DNA of 58,884 nt. It comes from PWND01 sp964601515 (GTDB lineage Bacteria > Bacteroidota > Bacteroidia > Bacteroidales > UBA7960). The DNA is taken from assembly GCA_964601515.1 (NCBI GenBank), contig CAZRNU010000004.1, positions 1 to 58,884 on the forward strand. The letters are read 5' to 3'. Each line of letters starts with the position of its first letter. The first letter of the stretch is position 1. Shown here one piece after another: positions 36,076 through 44,302 of this stretch. Below the pieces are notes generated by a model. That model had not been told where the DNA came from and ran no database searches. It was given only the letters and a program-made list of their open reading frames with translations. The translations under genes were made by a program, and so were the position numbers.

Positions 36076-36750
36076 TTAGTTCAAAACAAATCTGATCGGC
36101 ATTCTATACTGAACCCTAACAGGTTGATTTCTTTGCTTACCGGGTTTCCATTTTGGCATATTTCTAACAACCCTAACTGCTTCCTCGTCGCAGCCACCAC
36201 CAATACCTCTTATCACTTGCACATTGGTTACGCTTCCATCTCTTTCAACAACAAATGTTACGAATACAGAACCTGCAATACCGGCTTCGCGAGCAATAAC
36301 AGGGTATCTGATATTGTCTCTTAAATATCTCATCATAGCTTCCTGACCACCGGGATATTCAGGGTTTTCTTCAACAATTTCAAAAATATAATCTTCGTCA
36401 ACTTCTTCCTCTTCCTGAACCACAGGAACAAACTCTCTAACTACTGTTTCAATTGTTGCTTCAACATCAATTTTAAAATCATCGTCAATTTCCACATCAT
36501 CATCAACAATGATTAGCTCCGTAGATGGCTCCGGTGGCGGTGGAGGGGGTGGGTCTTCAGGACGAGTGATAGGGATATCTTCCTCCTCTATGTTGTCCAT
36601 TTCAAATGTACCAAGGTCATATTCAGGTCTTTCATATTGCTTCCATTCAAAAGCAACCAAAACCACAACCAAGGTAGCAATAAGACCTATTTGAAGAAAA
36701 ATGCTCTTTTTCTTCTCAAGATCTGCTTTTGGTGATTTCTTCAATTCCAT
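36076..36750 (-). CDS. tonB: TonB energy transducer (copy 1 of tandem pair)
   Basis: 224 residues with the same plan as its neighbour: EKKKSIFLQIG, membrane segment IGLIATLVVVLVAFEWKQYE, a longer acidic linker with PEDPPPPPPPEPS and many Asp/Glu, then the TonB domain (YPGGQEAMMRYLRDNIRYPV, GIGGGCDEEAVRVVRNMPKW, VRVQYRMPIRFVLN). N-terminal and C-terminal parts are nearly identical to the second copy, while the linkers differ, suggesting duplication followed by divergence of the periplasm-spanning region. A -7-like TAACTTTG (36825-36818) is upstream. Confidence 0.9.
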   Translation of the reverse strand: MELKKSPKADLEKKKSIFLQIGLIATLVVVLVAFEWKQYERPEYDLGTFEMDNIEEEDIPITRPEDPPPPPPPEPSTELIIVDDDVEIDDDFKIDVEATIETVVREFVPVVQEEEEVDEDYIFEIVEENPEYPGGQEAMMRYLRDNIRYPVIAREAGIAGSVFVTFVVERDGSVTNVQVIRGIGGGCDEEAVRVVRNMPKWKPGKQRNQPVRVQYRMPIRFVLN

Positions 36751-36849
36751 ATTAGTGTCTATTATTTTGTTAATTAACGGCTAAGCCTGAATTTTATTAT
36801 ATTTCAATCACAATATACAAAGTTAGCAAAAAAATAAATATTGCTTATT

Positions 36850-37263
36850 CTATTTTTCTAAAAACTTAAAAACTTTAATAATTCTTGTGTTTTTAGTAAC
36901 ATTAAACGCTGCTATTCCAAATAATGTTCCAGCTGTATTTGCTAGAAAATCCGAAAAACTTCCTGTTCGTTCAGTTAAAAATACTTCCTGAAATGCTTCA
37001 GTTAATGCCCCATATCCTATACCAAAAAAAAGAACAATCCAAAAATGTCTTTTAATTTTATAAGAGTCAACTTTGTTTTTGCTATTTAAAAAAAAACCAA
37101 TACTTAGCAAGAACGACAAAACCGAAAACAATGATATATGAACTAATTTATCAAAATGCGGTATATTAAAAAAGCTACTCTCCGGAGAACCAATAGGAAC
37201 GCTGATTAAGACAAAAATAATCAACCCCCAAATAACAGAAGGCAGAAATAACCTGACAGTCAT
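36850..37263 (-). CDS. VanZ-like membrane protein
   Basis: 137 residues with four hydrophobic segments (LPSVIWGLIIFVLISVPIGS, VHISLFSVLSFLLSIGFFLN, FWIVLFFGIGYGALTEAFQE, DFLANTAGTLFGIAAF) and the VanZ signature FDKLVHISLFSVLS and SDFLANTAGT. VanZ itself gives low-level teicoplanin resistance by an unclear route; most family members, including this one, have no known function. It starts 21 bp after gcvH and is probably in the same transcript. Confidence 0.82.
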   Translation of the reverse strand: MTVRLFLPSVIWGLIIFVLISVPIGSPESSFFNIPHFDKLVHISLFSVLSFLLSIGFFLNSKNKVDSYKIKRHFWIVLFFGIGYGALTEAFQEVFLTERTGSFSDFLANTAGTLFGIAAFNVTKNTRIIKVFKFLEK

Positions 37264-37284
37264 TTTAATACAATCCTCCTTGTA

Positions 37285-37662
37285 TTAACCTAAAAGTTCA
37301 CTGTATTTTTCAGCAGTAAGAAGTTCTTTTGTTTGAGAAGGATCTGTAAGTTTAATTTTCACAATCCAACCTTTTCCATAAGGATCTTTATTTACAACAT
37401 CAGGAGATGATTCAATTTCAGAGTTAAACTCTAAAACTTCACCGGCCACAGGCATAAATAAATCTGAAACAGTTTTAACAGCTTCAATTGTTCCAAAAGC
37501 TTCTTCTTTATTTAATGTTTCACCAATAGTGTTTACCTCAATGTAAACAATATCGCCCAATTCGCCCTGAGCAAATTCAGTGATTCCAATATAAGCCTCA
37601 TCACCTTCAATTCTAAGCCATTCGTGATCTTTTGTGTAAAGTAAATTTTCCGGATATTTCAT
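37285..37662 (-). CDS. gcvH: Glycine cleavage system H protein
   Basis: 125 residues. Lipoyl-domain fold with the modification lysine in TIEAVKTVSDLFMPVAGEV and the start YTKDHEWLRIEGDEAYIG typical of GcvH. Carries the aminomethyl group between GcvP, GcvT and GcvL, none of which is encoded here; GcvH alone also serves as a lipoyl relay. It sits just downstream of the suf-linked genes; because lipoyl synthase needs Fe-S clusters, the placement is plausible but not proof of a link. No glycine riboswitch is visible upstream. Confidence 0.94.
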   Translation of the reverse strand: MKYPENLLYTKDHEWLRIEGDEAYIGITEFAQGELGDIVYIEVNTIGETLNKEEAFGTIEAVKTVSDLFMPVAGEVLEFNSEIESSPDVVNKDPYGKGWIVKIKLTDPSQTKELLTAEKYSELLG

Positions 37663-37766
37663 GATTAAATGATATTTAAAGTAATTGTTAGGTTTATAGA
37701 TTAGCGTTCAAAAATACAATCTTTTTTCCAACAAAAAAATCAGAAATCATTTAATTATGATATTTT

Positions 37767-38087
37767 TTAAAGAAGACCTAAGTCTAGAAGGGCTGCATCA
37801 GACATATTGTCTTTTGTCCAAACCGGCTCAAAAACCAATTTAACTTCAACCTTCGCAACACCTCCAACTGATTTAACAATATCTCTAACATCTAAAATCA
37901 ACTGATCTGCAACAGGGCAATTGGGGTTTGTTAATGTCATTACAATCTGAACATTCGACTTATCATCAATATTTATTTCATAAATCAATCCTAAATCATA
38001 AACATTTACAGGAATTTCAGGATCAAAAACTGTTCTAAGTGCCGTAATAATCTTTTTCTCTAAAGGCTTTTGTGCTGATTCTTCCAT
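37767..38087 (-). CDS. DUF59 / MIP18-family Fe-S assembly protein (SufT-like)
   Basis: 106 residues covering one DUF59 domain: ALRTVFDPEIPVNVYDLGLI, YEINIDDKSNVQIVMTLTNP, NCPVADQLILDVRDIVKSVG. The Cys in NPNCPVA corresponds to the reactive cysteine of the family. DUF59 proteins help mature Fe-S proteins, fitting its place 2 bp after sufE at the end of the suf cluster. SufT is a possible name, but the N-terminal extension seen in some SufT proteins is lacking. Confidence 0.9.
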   Translation of the reverse strand: MEESAQKPLEKKIITALRTVFDPEIPVNVYDLGLIYEINIDDKSNVQIVMTLTNPNCPVADQLILDVRDIVKSVGGVAKVEVKLVFEPVWTKDNMSDAALLDLGLL

Positions 38088-38089
38088 CT

Positions 38090-38518
38090 TTATTGATTTT
38101 GCAATTTTGTTTTAAATGCCAATGCATATAGTTTCATTTGCTTAATCATATTTACCAACCCATTAGACCTTGTGGGAGACAGATGCTCTTTTAATCCTAT
38201 CTTTTCAACAAACTCTAATTCAGAATTTATAATATCATCAGGGGTTTGATTTGATAATACTCTTATAAGCAAATGAACAATACCTTTGGTTATTAATGCA
38301 TCGCTATCTGCAGTAAAAACGACCTTCCCATCTTCAAGCTTTGCGTGAAGCCAAACTTGAGATTGACAGCCTTTAATCAAGTATTGCTGCTCCTTATATT
38401 GAGGTTCAATCTCCGGAACAGTTTTGCCTAGCTCGATTATATAATTGTATTTATCCAGCCAATCATCAAACATCTCAAATTCCGAAACTATCTCTTGTTC
38501 AATTTCTTTTATTGTCAT
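38090..38518 (-). CDS. sufE: SufE sulfur-acceptor protein
   Basis: 142 residues. The acceptor cysteine is in YLIKGCQSQVWLHAKLEDGK, with LIRVLSNQTPDDIINSELEF and the end GLVNMIKQMKLYA typical of SufE. It accepts persulfide sulfur from SufS and passes it to the SufBCD scaffold. It is separated from sufS by a membrane-protein gene and a repeat cluster (38588-39363), so co-transcription with sufS is uncertain, but it is translationally close to the DUF59 gene. Confidence 0.94.
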   Translation of the reverse strand: MTIKEIEQEIVSEFEMFDDWLDKYNYIIELGKTVPEIEPQYKEQQYLIKGCQSQVWLHAKLEDGKVVFTADSDALITKGIVHLLIRVLSNQTPDDIINSELEFVEKIGLKEHLSPTRSNGLVNMIKQMKLYALAFKTKLQNQ

Positions 38519-38587
38519 ATAAATGTTTTTATGTTCTATCTGAATATGAAAATTATCATCAACACAATCTTTCCCTTATTTCCCTTA

Positions 38588-38657
38588 TATCCTTTCAATC
38601 AGCATAATCTATAAAATCCTTTAATCTACGGGATATCTCGCTAACGCTCGATATGAC
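38588..38657. repeat. Dispersed composite intergenic repeat, copy 2
   Basis: A degenerate 9-bp AATC-type array (unit starts 38588, 38597, 38606, 38615, 38623) followed by a 30-bp core 38628-38657 matching the core at 29685-29714 in 28 of 30 bases. Located just upstream of sufE in the gap to the membrane-protein gene. Confidence 0.8.
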
Positions 38658-38680
38658 CCCCAATTCCCAAAACATCCAAC

Positions 38681-38752
38681 CCAATAACCCATTAACACAT
38701 TTGCCCGTTAACCCATTAGCATATTGGCACATTTGCACATTTGCACATTAAC
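38681..38752. repeat. 8-bp-period tandem array, left of the membrane-protein gene
   Basis: Units of exactly 8 bp carrying the pentamer NNATT/ACATT begin at 38681, 38689, 38697, 38705, 38713, 38721, 38729, 38737 and 38745; the best units read GCACATTT. The array ends at the stop codon of the membrane-protein gene. Confidence 0.85.
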
Positions 38753-39237
38753 TAATTTCCTCCAAACAACTGCTGCTTCTCCTCATCTGTTAATCCCAAA
38801 TCTGAAGCCGTTTTAAACGGATTAGGCTTACCAATAAGGAAAAACACCAATCCCATGGCTGCTATATAAATAAGGTTTGTGTCTACTATTAAACAAAAAA
38901 CAATACAAACAAAAATCACTGCTGAGGATAAAAGTGCATATCTTAAAACCATCGCCTTATGATAAAGAACAAGTTTTTCATTAAGCGAAACGTCTTTGTC
39001 AATCTTTTTTACTGACTTCTGTGGTAAAATGTAAGCCACAGGAACATGCAAAAGAAAAATCAGCATAGCTATATATTTAAGCATTTCCGTAAACTCCCTA
39101 TCAGCTCCTTCTAAAACCCCACCGGTGTTTTTCACCACAAGAGAACATATAACTATTGCTAATATAACAAGAAAAAAGAATATGCTGAATGTAACATTCA
39201 ACATCCTTTGCATTTGATATGGTGTTTTGTTTTCCAT
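38752..39237 (-). CDS. Four-helix membrane protein of unknown function in the suf locus
   Basis: 161 residues. Hydrophobic segments lie near residues 13-35 (VTFSIFFFLVILAIVICSLV), 52-70 (IAMLIFLLHVPVAYILP), 98-117 and 120-138. The C-terminal tail GKPNPFKTASDLGLTDEEKQ looks conserved in Bacteroidota proteins I recall only as hypothetical. It lies between sufS and sufE on the same strand but is bracketed by tandem repeats on both sides, so it may be an insertion into the suf locus. No function is proposed. Confidence 0.7.
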   Translation of the reverse strand: MENKTPYQMQRMLNVTFSIFFFLVILAIVICSLVVKNTGGVLEGADREFTEMLKYIAMLIFLLHVPVAYILPQKSVKKIDKDVSLNEKLVLYHKAMVLRYALLSSAVIFVCIVFCLIVDTNLIYIAAMGLVFFLIGKPNPFKTASDLGLTDEEKQQLFGGN

Positions 39238-39252
39238 TTATTGTTTTTTTTG

Positions 39253-39295
39253 TTACACAGAGTTGCGCAGAGAAGGCACAGAGGTTCACAGAGTA
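39253..39295. repeat. 10-11-bp CRCAGAG tandem array
   Basis: The heptamer CACAGAG or CGCAGAG occurs at 39256, 39266, 39277 and 39287 (spacings 10, 11, 10). It starts 16 bp upstream of the membrane-protein ATG. Similar CACAGAG strings are common intergenic repeats in Bacteroidota, from memory. Confidence 0.8.
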
Positions 39296-39299
39296 TATT

Positions 39300-39363
39300 A
39301 TCGCATTATCACATTACAACATTACCACATTTGCATATTGGCACATTGGCATATTGGCATATT
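39300..39363. repeat. 8-bp-period tandem array, right of the membrane-protein gene
   Basis: The pentamer ACATT or ATATT recurs at 39311, 39319, 39327, 39335, 39343, 39351 and 39359, exactly every 8 bp, preceded by GCATT at 39303. The last unit overlaps the sufS stop codon (39362-39364). Same period and core as the array at 38681-38752. Confidence 0.88.
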
Positions 39364-40582
39364 ATCCAAACATCTCCCTCACCTTCTTCAAAGCCTCTAT
39401 AAAGATATCAATTTCTTCCTTAGTATTATAAACTGAAAATGAAGCTCTTATTGTACCCGGAATACCAAAGAAATCCATAACAGGTTGAGCGCAATGATGT
39501 CCGGTTCTCACGGCTATACCTAGTTTGTCAAGTATAGTTCCTGCATCATACGGGTGAATGTCTTCAAAAACAAAAGAGATTAGGCTTGCCCTATTATTGG
39601 CCTTTCCGATAAATCTAATTTTTTCGAATTTTTGCAATTTATCGTAAGCATAATGCAATAGCTCATCTTCAACTTTGGCAATATTTTCAATTCCTGTTTT
39701 TTGAACAAACTGAATAGCTGCTTCCAATCCTAACACCCCGGCAACATTGGGCGTTCCTGCTTCAAACTTAAATGGGAGCTCATTAAATGTTGTTTTTTCA
39801 AAAGTAACATCCTTAATCATTTCCCCACCACCCTGATATGGAGGCATCTTCTCCAGCCACTTCTCTTTTCCATATAGCACTCCAACCCCCATAGGGCCAA
39901 ACACTTTATGAGCTGACAGACAATAAAAATCGCAGTCAAGATCTTGCACATCAACCTTTAAATGAGAAACAGCCTGTGCACCGTCAATTAATACCGGTAT
40001 ATTTTTAGAATGAGCTTTTTTTATAATTTCTTTTATAGGATTGATTGTCCCCAACGAATTACTAACGTGAGTAATTGCAATTATCTTGGTCTTTTCAGAC
40101 AAAAGATTGTCAAAGCTTTCCATTATTAGCTCCCCATTTTCATTCATAGGGATTACTTTAAGATGAGCCGACTTTTCTTCACAGACAAGCTGCCAGGGAA
40201 CAATATTTGAATGATGTTCCATTGCAGAAATTATAACTTCATCATCTTTTTCTAGATACTTTTTAGCAAAAGAACTCGCAACCAAATTAATTGATTCCGT
40301 AGTACCTCTGGTAAAAATTATTTCATGAGACGATGAAGCATTTAAAAACTTTTGCAGAGAAATTCTGGCATTTTCATAAGCTTCAGTAGCTTTCTGACTA
40401 AGGTAATGCGCACCTCTATGAATATTGGAATTTTCGTTTGTATAATAATCTGAGATTCTGTTTATAACAGAAACAGGTTTCTGGGTAGTGGCTGCATTAT
40501 CAAAATAAACAAGAGGATATTTTGAAATTTTTGTCTTTAGAATTGGAAATTCATTTCTTATATGCTCAATACTTATTGTCAT
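39362..40582 (-). CDS. sufS: SufS cysteine desulfurase
   Basis: 406 residues, group II (SufS/CsdA) size. PLP lysine is in FYCLSAHKVFGPMGVGVLYG, the catalytic cysteine in AVRTGHHCAQPVMDFFG, and the cofactor site in ITHVSNSLGTINP and LIDGAQAVSHLKVD. It mobilises sulfur from cysteine and hands persulfide to SufE. It follows sufD by 10 bp. An 8-bp repeat array touches its stop codon. Confidence 0.96.
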   Translation of the reverse strand: MTISIEHIRNEFPILKTKISKYPLVYFDNAATTQKPVSVINRISDYYTNENSNIHRGAHYLSQKATEAYENARISLQKFLNASSSHEIIFTRGTTESINLVASSFAKKYLEKDDEVIISAMEHHSNIVPWQLVCEEKSAHLKVIPMNENGELIMESFDNLLSEKTKIIAITHVSNSLGTINPIKEIIKKAHSKNIPVLIDGAQAVSHLKVDVQDLDCDFYCLSAHKVFGPMGVGVLYGKEKWLEKMPPYQGGGEMIKDVTFEKTTFNELPFKFEAGTPNVAGVLGLEAAIQFVQKTGIENIAKVEDELLHYAYDKLQKFEKIRFIGKANNRASLISFVFEDIHPYDAGTILDKLGIAVRTGHHCAQPVMDFFGIPGTIRASFSVYNTKEEIDIFIEALKKVREMFG

Positions 40583-40592
40583 AATAGCAGCT

Positions 40593-41975
40593 TTATATCT
40601 TGCTTAAATCTATATCAAATACAGGAGATTCCCTATCATTGCAATGAAGCAGACATTGGTCACAAATTGATAATTCTCCCCTCAATCTCTTTTGAACCAT
40701 GTTGTCAATAGACTCTTTCAATGCAGGAATAGTTATTTTGTTTACAACTTCTGATGCAAAAGCATACATTAAAAGTTGTCTGGCCGTTTTTTCACATAGG
40801 CCCCGTGAATGAAGGTAGAACAATGCGTCAGGGTCGAGCTGACCTACAGTTGCTCCATGGCTACATTTTACGTCATCTGCGTAAATTTCAAGATGAGGTT
40901 GTGTAAAAACTTTGGCCTCATCTGTAAGAAGCAAATTTTTGTTGTTTTGATAAGCCTGTGTTTTTTGAGAATCTTTTCTCACCATTACCTTACCACTGAA
41001 TACAGCACGTGCTTCATCATCCAAAATGCCTTTAAAAAGTTGGTTAGAAGTACTTTCGGGCTCAAGATGATCAACAAATACCTGATTGTCAACATGCTGT
41101 GCTTTATCGACCAGGTAAAGACCACAAAGCTCTGAATTGCAATTTTTACCTTTTATACTTACTTCAAGATAATTTTTAGTGAAAGCACCGTTCAATGTTA
41201 AGGCATTTGTTAAAAGCGAACTTCCTTCTTTTTGATGAACAAATAAATTTGTTATCAAAGAAGAATTTTTCCCCATGTTCTGAACCTTGTAATGCTCATA
41301 GTTAGCATTCTCACCCAGAAAAACTTCAGCAACAGTATTTGAGAACGAAATATTATGAACAAGGCTATGGTCGCAGTGCACAACAGTTAGTTTGCTGTTT
41401 TTCCCAACAATTATTAGATGTCGTGGCTGCAAAAAAGTGTTTTCTTTAAGATTTACAATATTGATGATTTGAATTGGCTTTTCAACCTCAACATTATCAG
41501 GCACATGCACAAAAAGGCCATCCTGCATAAATGCAGTATTTAATGCGGTGGTCCCGGGTTTATTTACATCAGCAGCTTTGCCAAAGTATTTCTCAACAAT
41601 ATCAGGATAAACTTCAATAGCTTTTGCCAAACTCCCAATTATTGTTCCGTTAGAAAGTTGAGTTATAGGAGCATTCTGATAAACAAACCATCCGTTAAGC
41701 ATGGTAACGCTGAATGTATCAAGGTCGTAAACATCGCAAGTAAAAATCTTGTCAACATCAAGACTTTTGCTCTGATTTACAAAATTAAAAGCAAATTCGT
41801 GCTCAAGTCTGCTCTGAATATCAGATTGTCGCCAGTTTTCGGTTTTTTTATCCGGCAGGCCGTTTTGCTTAAAAACTGCCAGAGCTTTCTCCCTCAATTC
41901 TTTTACAAATAAAGGAGAGCTATTGTTTATAAGGCTTGAGTTTTTATTATATAAATCGATTAAAAGCTCTTTCAT
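40593..41975 (-). CDS. sufD: SufD Fe-S assembly scaffold protein
   Basis: 460 residues. Right-handed beta-helix of the SufB/SufD family (GTTALNTAFMQDGLFVHVPD, SELCGLYLVDKAQHVDNQVF, RAVFSGKVMVRKDSQKTQAY) ending with the conserved DVKCSHGATVGQLDPDALFY block with Cys and His of the SufBD cluster site. It forms SufBC2D with its neighbours and is implicated in iron entry. The ATG overlaps the sufC stop (ATGA, 4 bp). Confidence 0.95.
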   Translation of the reverse strand: MKELLIDLYNKNSSLINNSSPLFVKELREKALAVFKQNGLPDKKTENWRQSDIQSRLEHEFAFNFVNQSKSLDVDKIFTCDVYDLDTFSVTMLNGWFVYQNAPITQLSNGTIIGSLAKAIEVYPDIVEKYFGKAADVNKPGTTALNTAFMQDGLFVHVPDNVEVEKPIQIINIVNLKENTFLQPRHLIIVGKNSKLTVVHCDHSLVHNISFSNTVAEVFLGENANYEHYKVQNMGKNSSLITNLFVHQKEGSSLLTNALTLNGAFTKNYLEVSIKGKNCNSELCGLYLVDKAQHVDNQVFVDHLEPESTSNQLFKGILDDEARAVFSGKVMVRKDSQKTQAYQNNKNLLLTDEAKVFTQPHLEIYADDVKCSHGATVGQLDPDALFYLHSRGLCEKTARQLLMYAFASEVVNKITIPALKESIDNMVQKRLRGELSICDQCLLHCNDRESPVFDIDLSKI

Positions 41976-42721
41976 TTAACTTCATTTTTAATCCATTCAT
42001 AACCTTTTTCTTCAAGCTCTATTGCAAGCTCTTTGGTGCCACTTTTTACTATTCGTCCTTCATATAAAACATGAACAAAGTCTGGCACTATATAATCCAG
42101 CAATCTCTGATAATGAGTAATAACAACAGTTGCATTATCCGGTCTTTTCAATGCATTCACACCATTTGCAACAACTTTCAAAGCATCAATATCAAGACCT
42201 GAATCGGTTTCATCTAAAATAGCAAGTTTTGGTTCCAACATTGCCATTTGGAAAATCTCATTCTTCTTTTTCTCCCCTCCTGAAAAGCCTTCATTTACCG
42301 ACCTATTGGTGAGCTTAGCTTGTATATCAACAACTTTCTTTTTCTCTTCCATAAGTTTCAAAAACTCCGCACCGGTAAGAGGCTCTAATCCGAAATGCTT
42401 TCTCTTTTCATTGATTGCAGCTCGCATAAAATTTACCATACTTACACCCGGAATCTCAACAGGATATTGAAATCCAAGAAACACTCCTTCTTTTGCTCTA
42501 AGGTCAGGTGGCATATCTAGTAAATCTTTACCATTGTATAATACTTCTCCTGAATCAACAGTAAAAATATCTCTCCCTGCTATTACTGACGCCAAAGTGC
42601 TTTTTCCTGAACCATTTGGCCCCATTATAGCATGAACCTCTCCTTTTTTAACTTCAAGATTAAAATTTTTGAGAATCTGTTTTCCGTTTATAGAAACGTT
42701 TAAATCTTTTATTTTCAGCAT
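41972..42721 (-). CDS. sufC: SufC ATPase
   Basis: 249 residues. ABC-type ATPase: Walker A MGPNGSGKSTLA, Q-loop LGFQYPVEIPGVS, signature FSGGEKKKNEIFQMAML, Walker B LAILDETDSGLDIDAL and the H-loop VVITHYQRLL. Drives conformational change of SufBD during Fe-S assembly; it is cytoplasmic despite its ABC fold. It lies 30 bp after sufB and overlaps sufD by 4 bp. Confidence 0.97.
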   Translation of the reverse strand: MLKIKDLNVSINGKQILKNFNLEVKKGEVHAIMGPNGSGKSTLASVIAGRDIFTVDSGEVLYNGKDLLDMPPDLRAKEGVFLGFQYPVEIPGVSMVNFMRAAINEKRKHFGLEPLTGAEFLKLMEEKKKVVDIQAKLTNRSVNEGFSGGEKKKNEIFQMAMLEPKLAILDETDSGLDIDALKVVANGVNALKRPDNATVVITHYQRLLDYIVPDFVHVLYEGRIVKSGTKELAIELEEKGYEWIKNEVK

Positions 42722-42751
42722 ATTGATAAAATATGATTGTAAAACAATTTT

Positions 42752-44218
42752 CTAACCTACACTTCCTTCAAGACTAATGCTTAGAAGCTTTTGAGCTTCA
42801 ACCGCAAATTCCATCGGGAGCTTACTTAATACATCTTTTGCATAACCATTAACTATAAGCCCGATTGCATTTTCCATGTCTATACCTCTTTGCAGACAGT
42901 AAAACAACTGGTCTTCAGAAATTTTACTAGTTGTAGCCTCATGCTCCACAATTGAAGACTTATTTCCTACTTCAATATACGGAAAAGTATGAGCACCACA
43001 TTTATCACCCAAAAGCAAAGAATCGCATTGAGAAAAATTCCTTGCATTTATGGCATTCTTGGTAGTTTTTACCAGTCCTCTATAACTATTATTTGAAAAA
43101 CCGGCAGAAATACCTTTGCTTATAATTGTACTTTTTGTGTTTTTACCCAGATGAATCATCTTAGTGCCGGTATCAGCCTGCTGATGATTGTTTGTTACAG
43201 CTACTGAATAAAACTCACCAATTGAGTTATCACCCATTAGCACAACGCTTGGGTATTTCCATGTAACAGCCGAACCCGTTTCAACCTGAGTCCACGATAT
43301 TTTTGAGTTTTCACCTTTGCAGATGCCTCTCTTGGTAACAAAATTATAAACTCCGCCCTTGCCCTGCTTATCTCCCGGCCACCAATTCTGCACGGTTGAA
43401 TATTTAACCTCAGCATTTTTGTGAGAAATTATTTCCACTATTGCAGCATGAAGCTGATTTTCATCTCTGATTGGTGCAGTGCAACCTTCCATGTAACTCA
43501 CATAGCTGCCCTCTTCGGCAATTATAAGTGTCCTTTCAAACTGCCCGGTATTTGCGGCATTTATTCTGAAATAAGTAGAAAGCTCAAGCGGACATCTTAC
43601 TCCTTTTGGAATGTAACAAAAAGAACCATCGCTGAATACAGCTGAGTTAAGAGCAGCAAAGTAATTATCTGTATATGGAACAACAGTGCCCATATATTCC
43701 TTAATAAGTTCAGGGTGGTTTTGAACAGCTTCGCTAAAGCTACAAAAGATTATTCCCTTTTCAGCGAGTGTTGATTGAAATGTAGTTTTAACGCTAACAG
43801 AGTCAATTACAGCATCAACAGCCACGCCGGCAAGAACTTTTTGCTCATCAAGAGGAATTCCCAGTTTTGCAAATGTTTCCAGCAGTTCAGGATCAACCTC
43901 ATCTATGCTCTGATGTTTGGGTTGCTTTTTGGGAGCGGCATAATAAATGATATCCTGATAATCAATTTTCTGATAATCAACATGCGCCCATTCCGGCTCT
44001 TTGAGAGTAAGCCAATGCCTGTAGGCTTTAAGCCTAAACTCCAGCATAAACTCGGGCTCATTTTTTTTAGCCGAGATAAATCTTATAATATCTTCAGAAA
44101 GCCCTTTAGGAGCAGTATCAAGTTCAATATCAGTATAAAAACCATACTTATATTCCTTGTCTGCCAGCTCATTCAGAGTTTTGTTATTGTCTTCCGCTTC
44201 CGCCATATCAACAAACAA
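42752..44218 (-). CDS. sufB: SufB Fe-S assembly scaffold protein
   Basis: 488 residues. It has the SufB-specific N-terminus (KYGFYTDIELDTAPKGLSED, EPEWAHVDYQKIDYQDIIYY) and the beta-helix core (SYVSYMEGCTAPIRDENQLH, STVQNWWPGDKQGKGGVYNF, CDSLLLGDKCGAHTFPYIEV) followed by EHEATTSKISEDQLFYCLQR. Conserved cysteines sit in MEGCTAP and GDKCGAH. It is the site of nascent cluster formation. First gene of the suf operon, with a well-matched promoter at 44250-44282. Confidence 0.97.
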   Translation of the reverse strand: MFVDMAEAEDNNKTLNELADKEYKYGFYTDIELDTAPKGLSEDIIRFISAKKNEPEFMLEFRLKAYRHWLTLKEPEWAHVDYQKIDYQDIIYYAAPKKQPKHQSIDEVDPELLETFAKLGIPLDEQKVLAGVAVDAVIDSVSVKTTFQSTLAEKGIIFCSFSEAVQNHPELIKEYMGTVVPYTDNYFAALNSAVFSDGSFCYIPKGVRCPLELSTYFRINAANTGQFERTLIIAEEGSYVSYMEGCTAPIRDENQLHAAIVEIISHKNAEVKYSTVQNWWPGDKQGKGGVYNFVTKRGICKGENSKISWTQVETGSAVTWKYPSVVLMGDNSIGEFYSVAVTNNHQQADTGTKMIHLGKNTKSTIISKGISAGFSNNSYRGLVKTTKNAINARNFSQCDSLLLGDKCGAHTFPYIEVGNKSSIVEHEATTSKISEDQLFYCLQRGIDMENAIGLIVNGYAKDVLSKLPMEFAVEAQKLLSISLEGSVG

Positions 44219-44249
44219 CTTTTATTTAGATTGATTTAAAATTGGTTTG

Positions 44250-44282
44250 CAAAGATAACAAACATAGGTCTTTAAATCAAAA
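44250..44282 (-). promoter_or_regulatory. Promoter of the suf operon
   Basis: -33 TTTTG (44282-44278), 20-bp spacer, -7 TATCTTTG (44257-44250) on the minus strand, a near-ideal match to the Bacteroidota consensus, about 32 bp before the sufB ATG. Confidence 0.65.
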
Positions 44283-44302
44283 CCAATAAAGGAATAATTT
44301 GT

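Noticed and set aside
37663..37766. Glycine riboswitch upstream of gcvH
   Set aside because: The interval is 104 bp of AT-rich sequence without the paired aptamer domains.
38681..39363. Possible CRISPR array
   Set aside because: The repeats are 8-11 bp with no unique spacers of regular length and no cas genes nearby; they are short tandem arrays.
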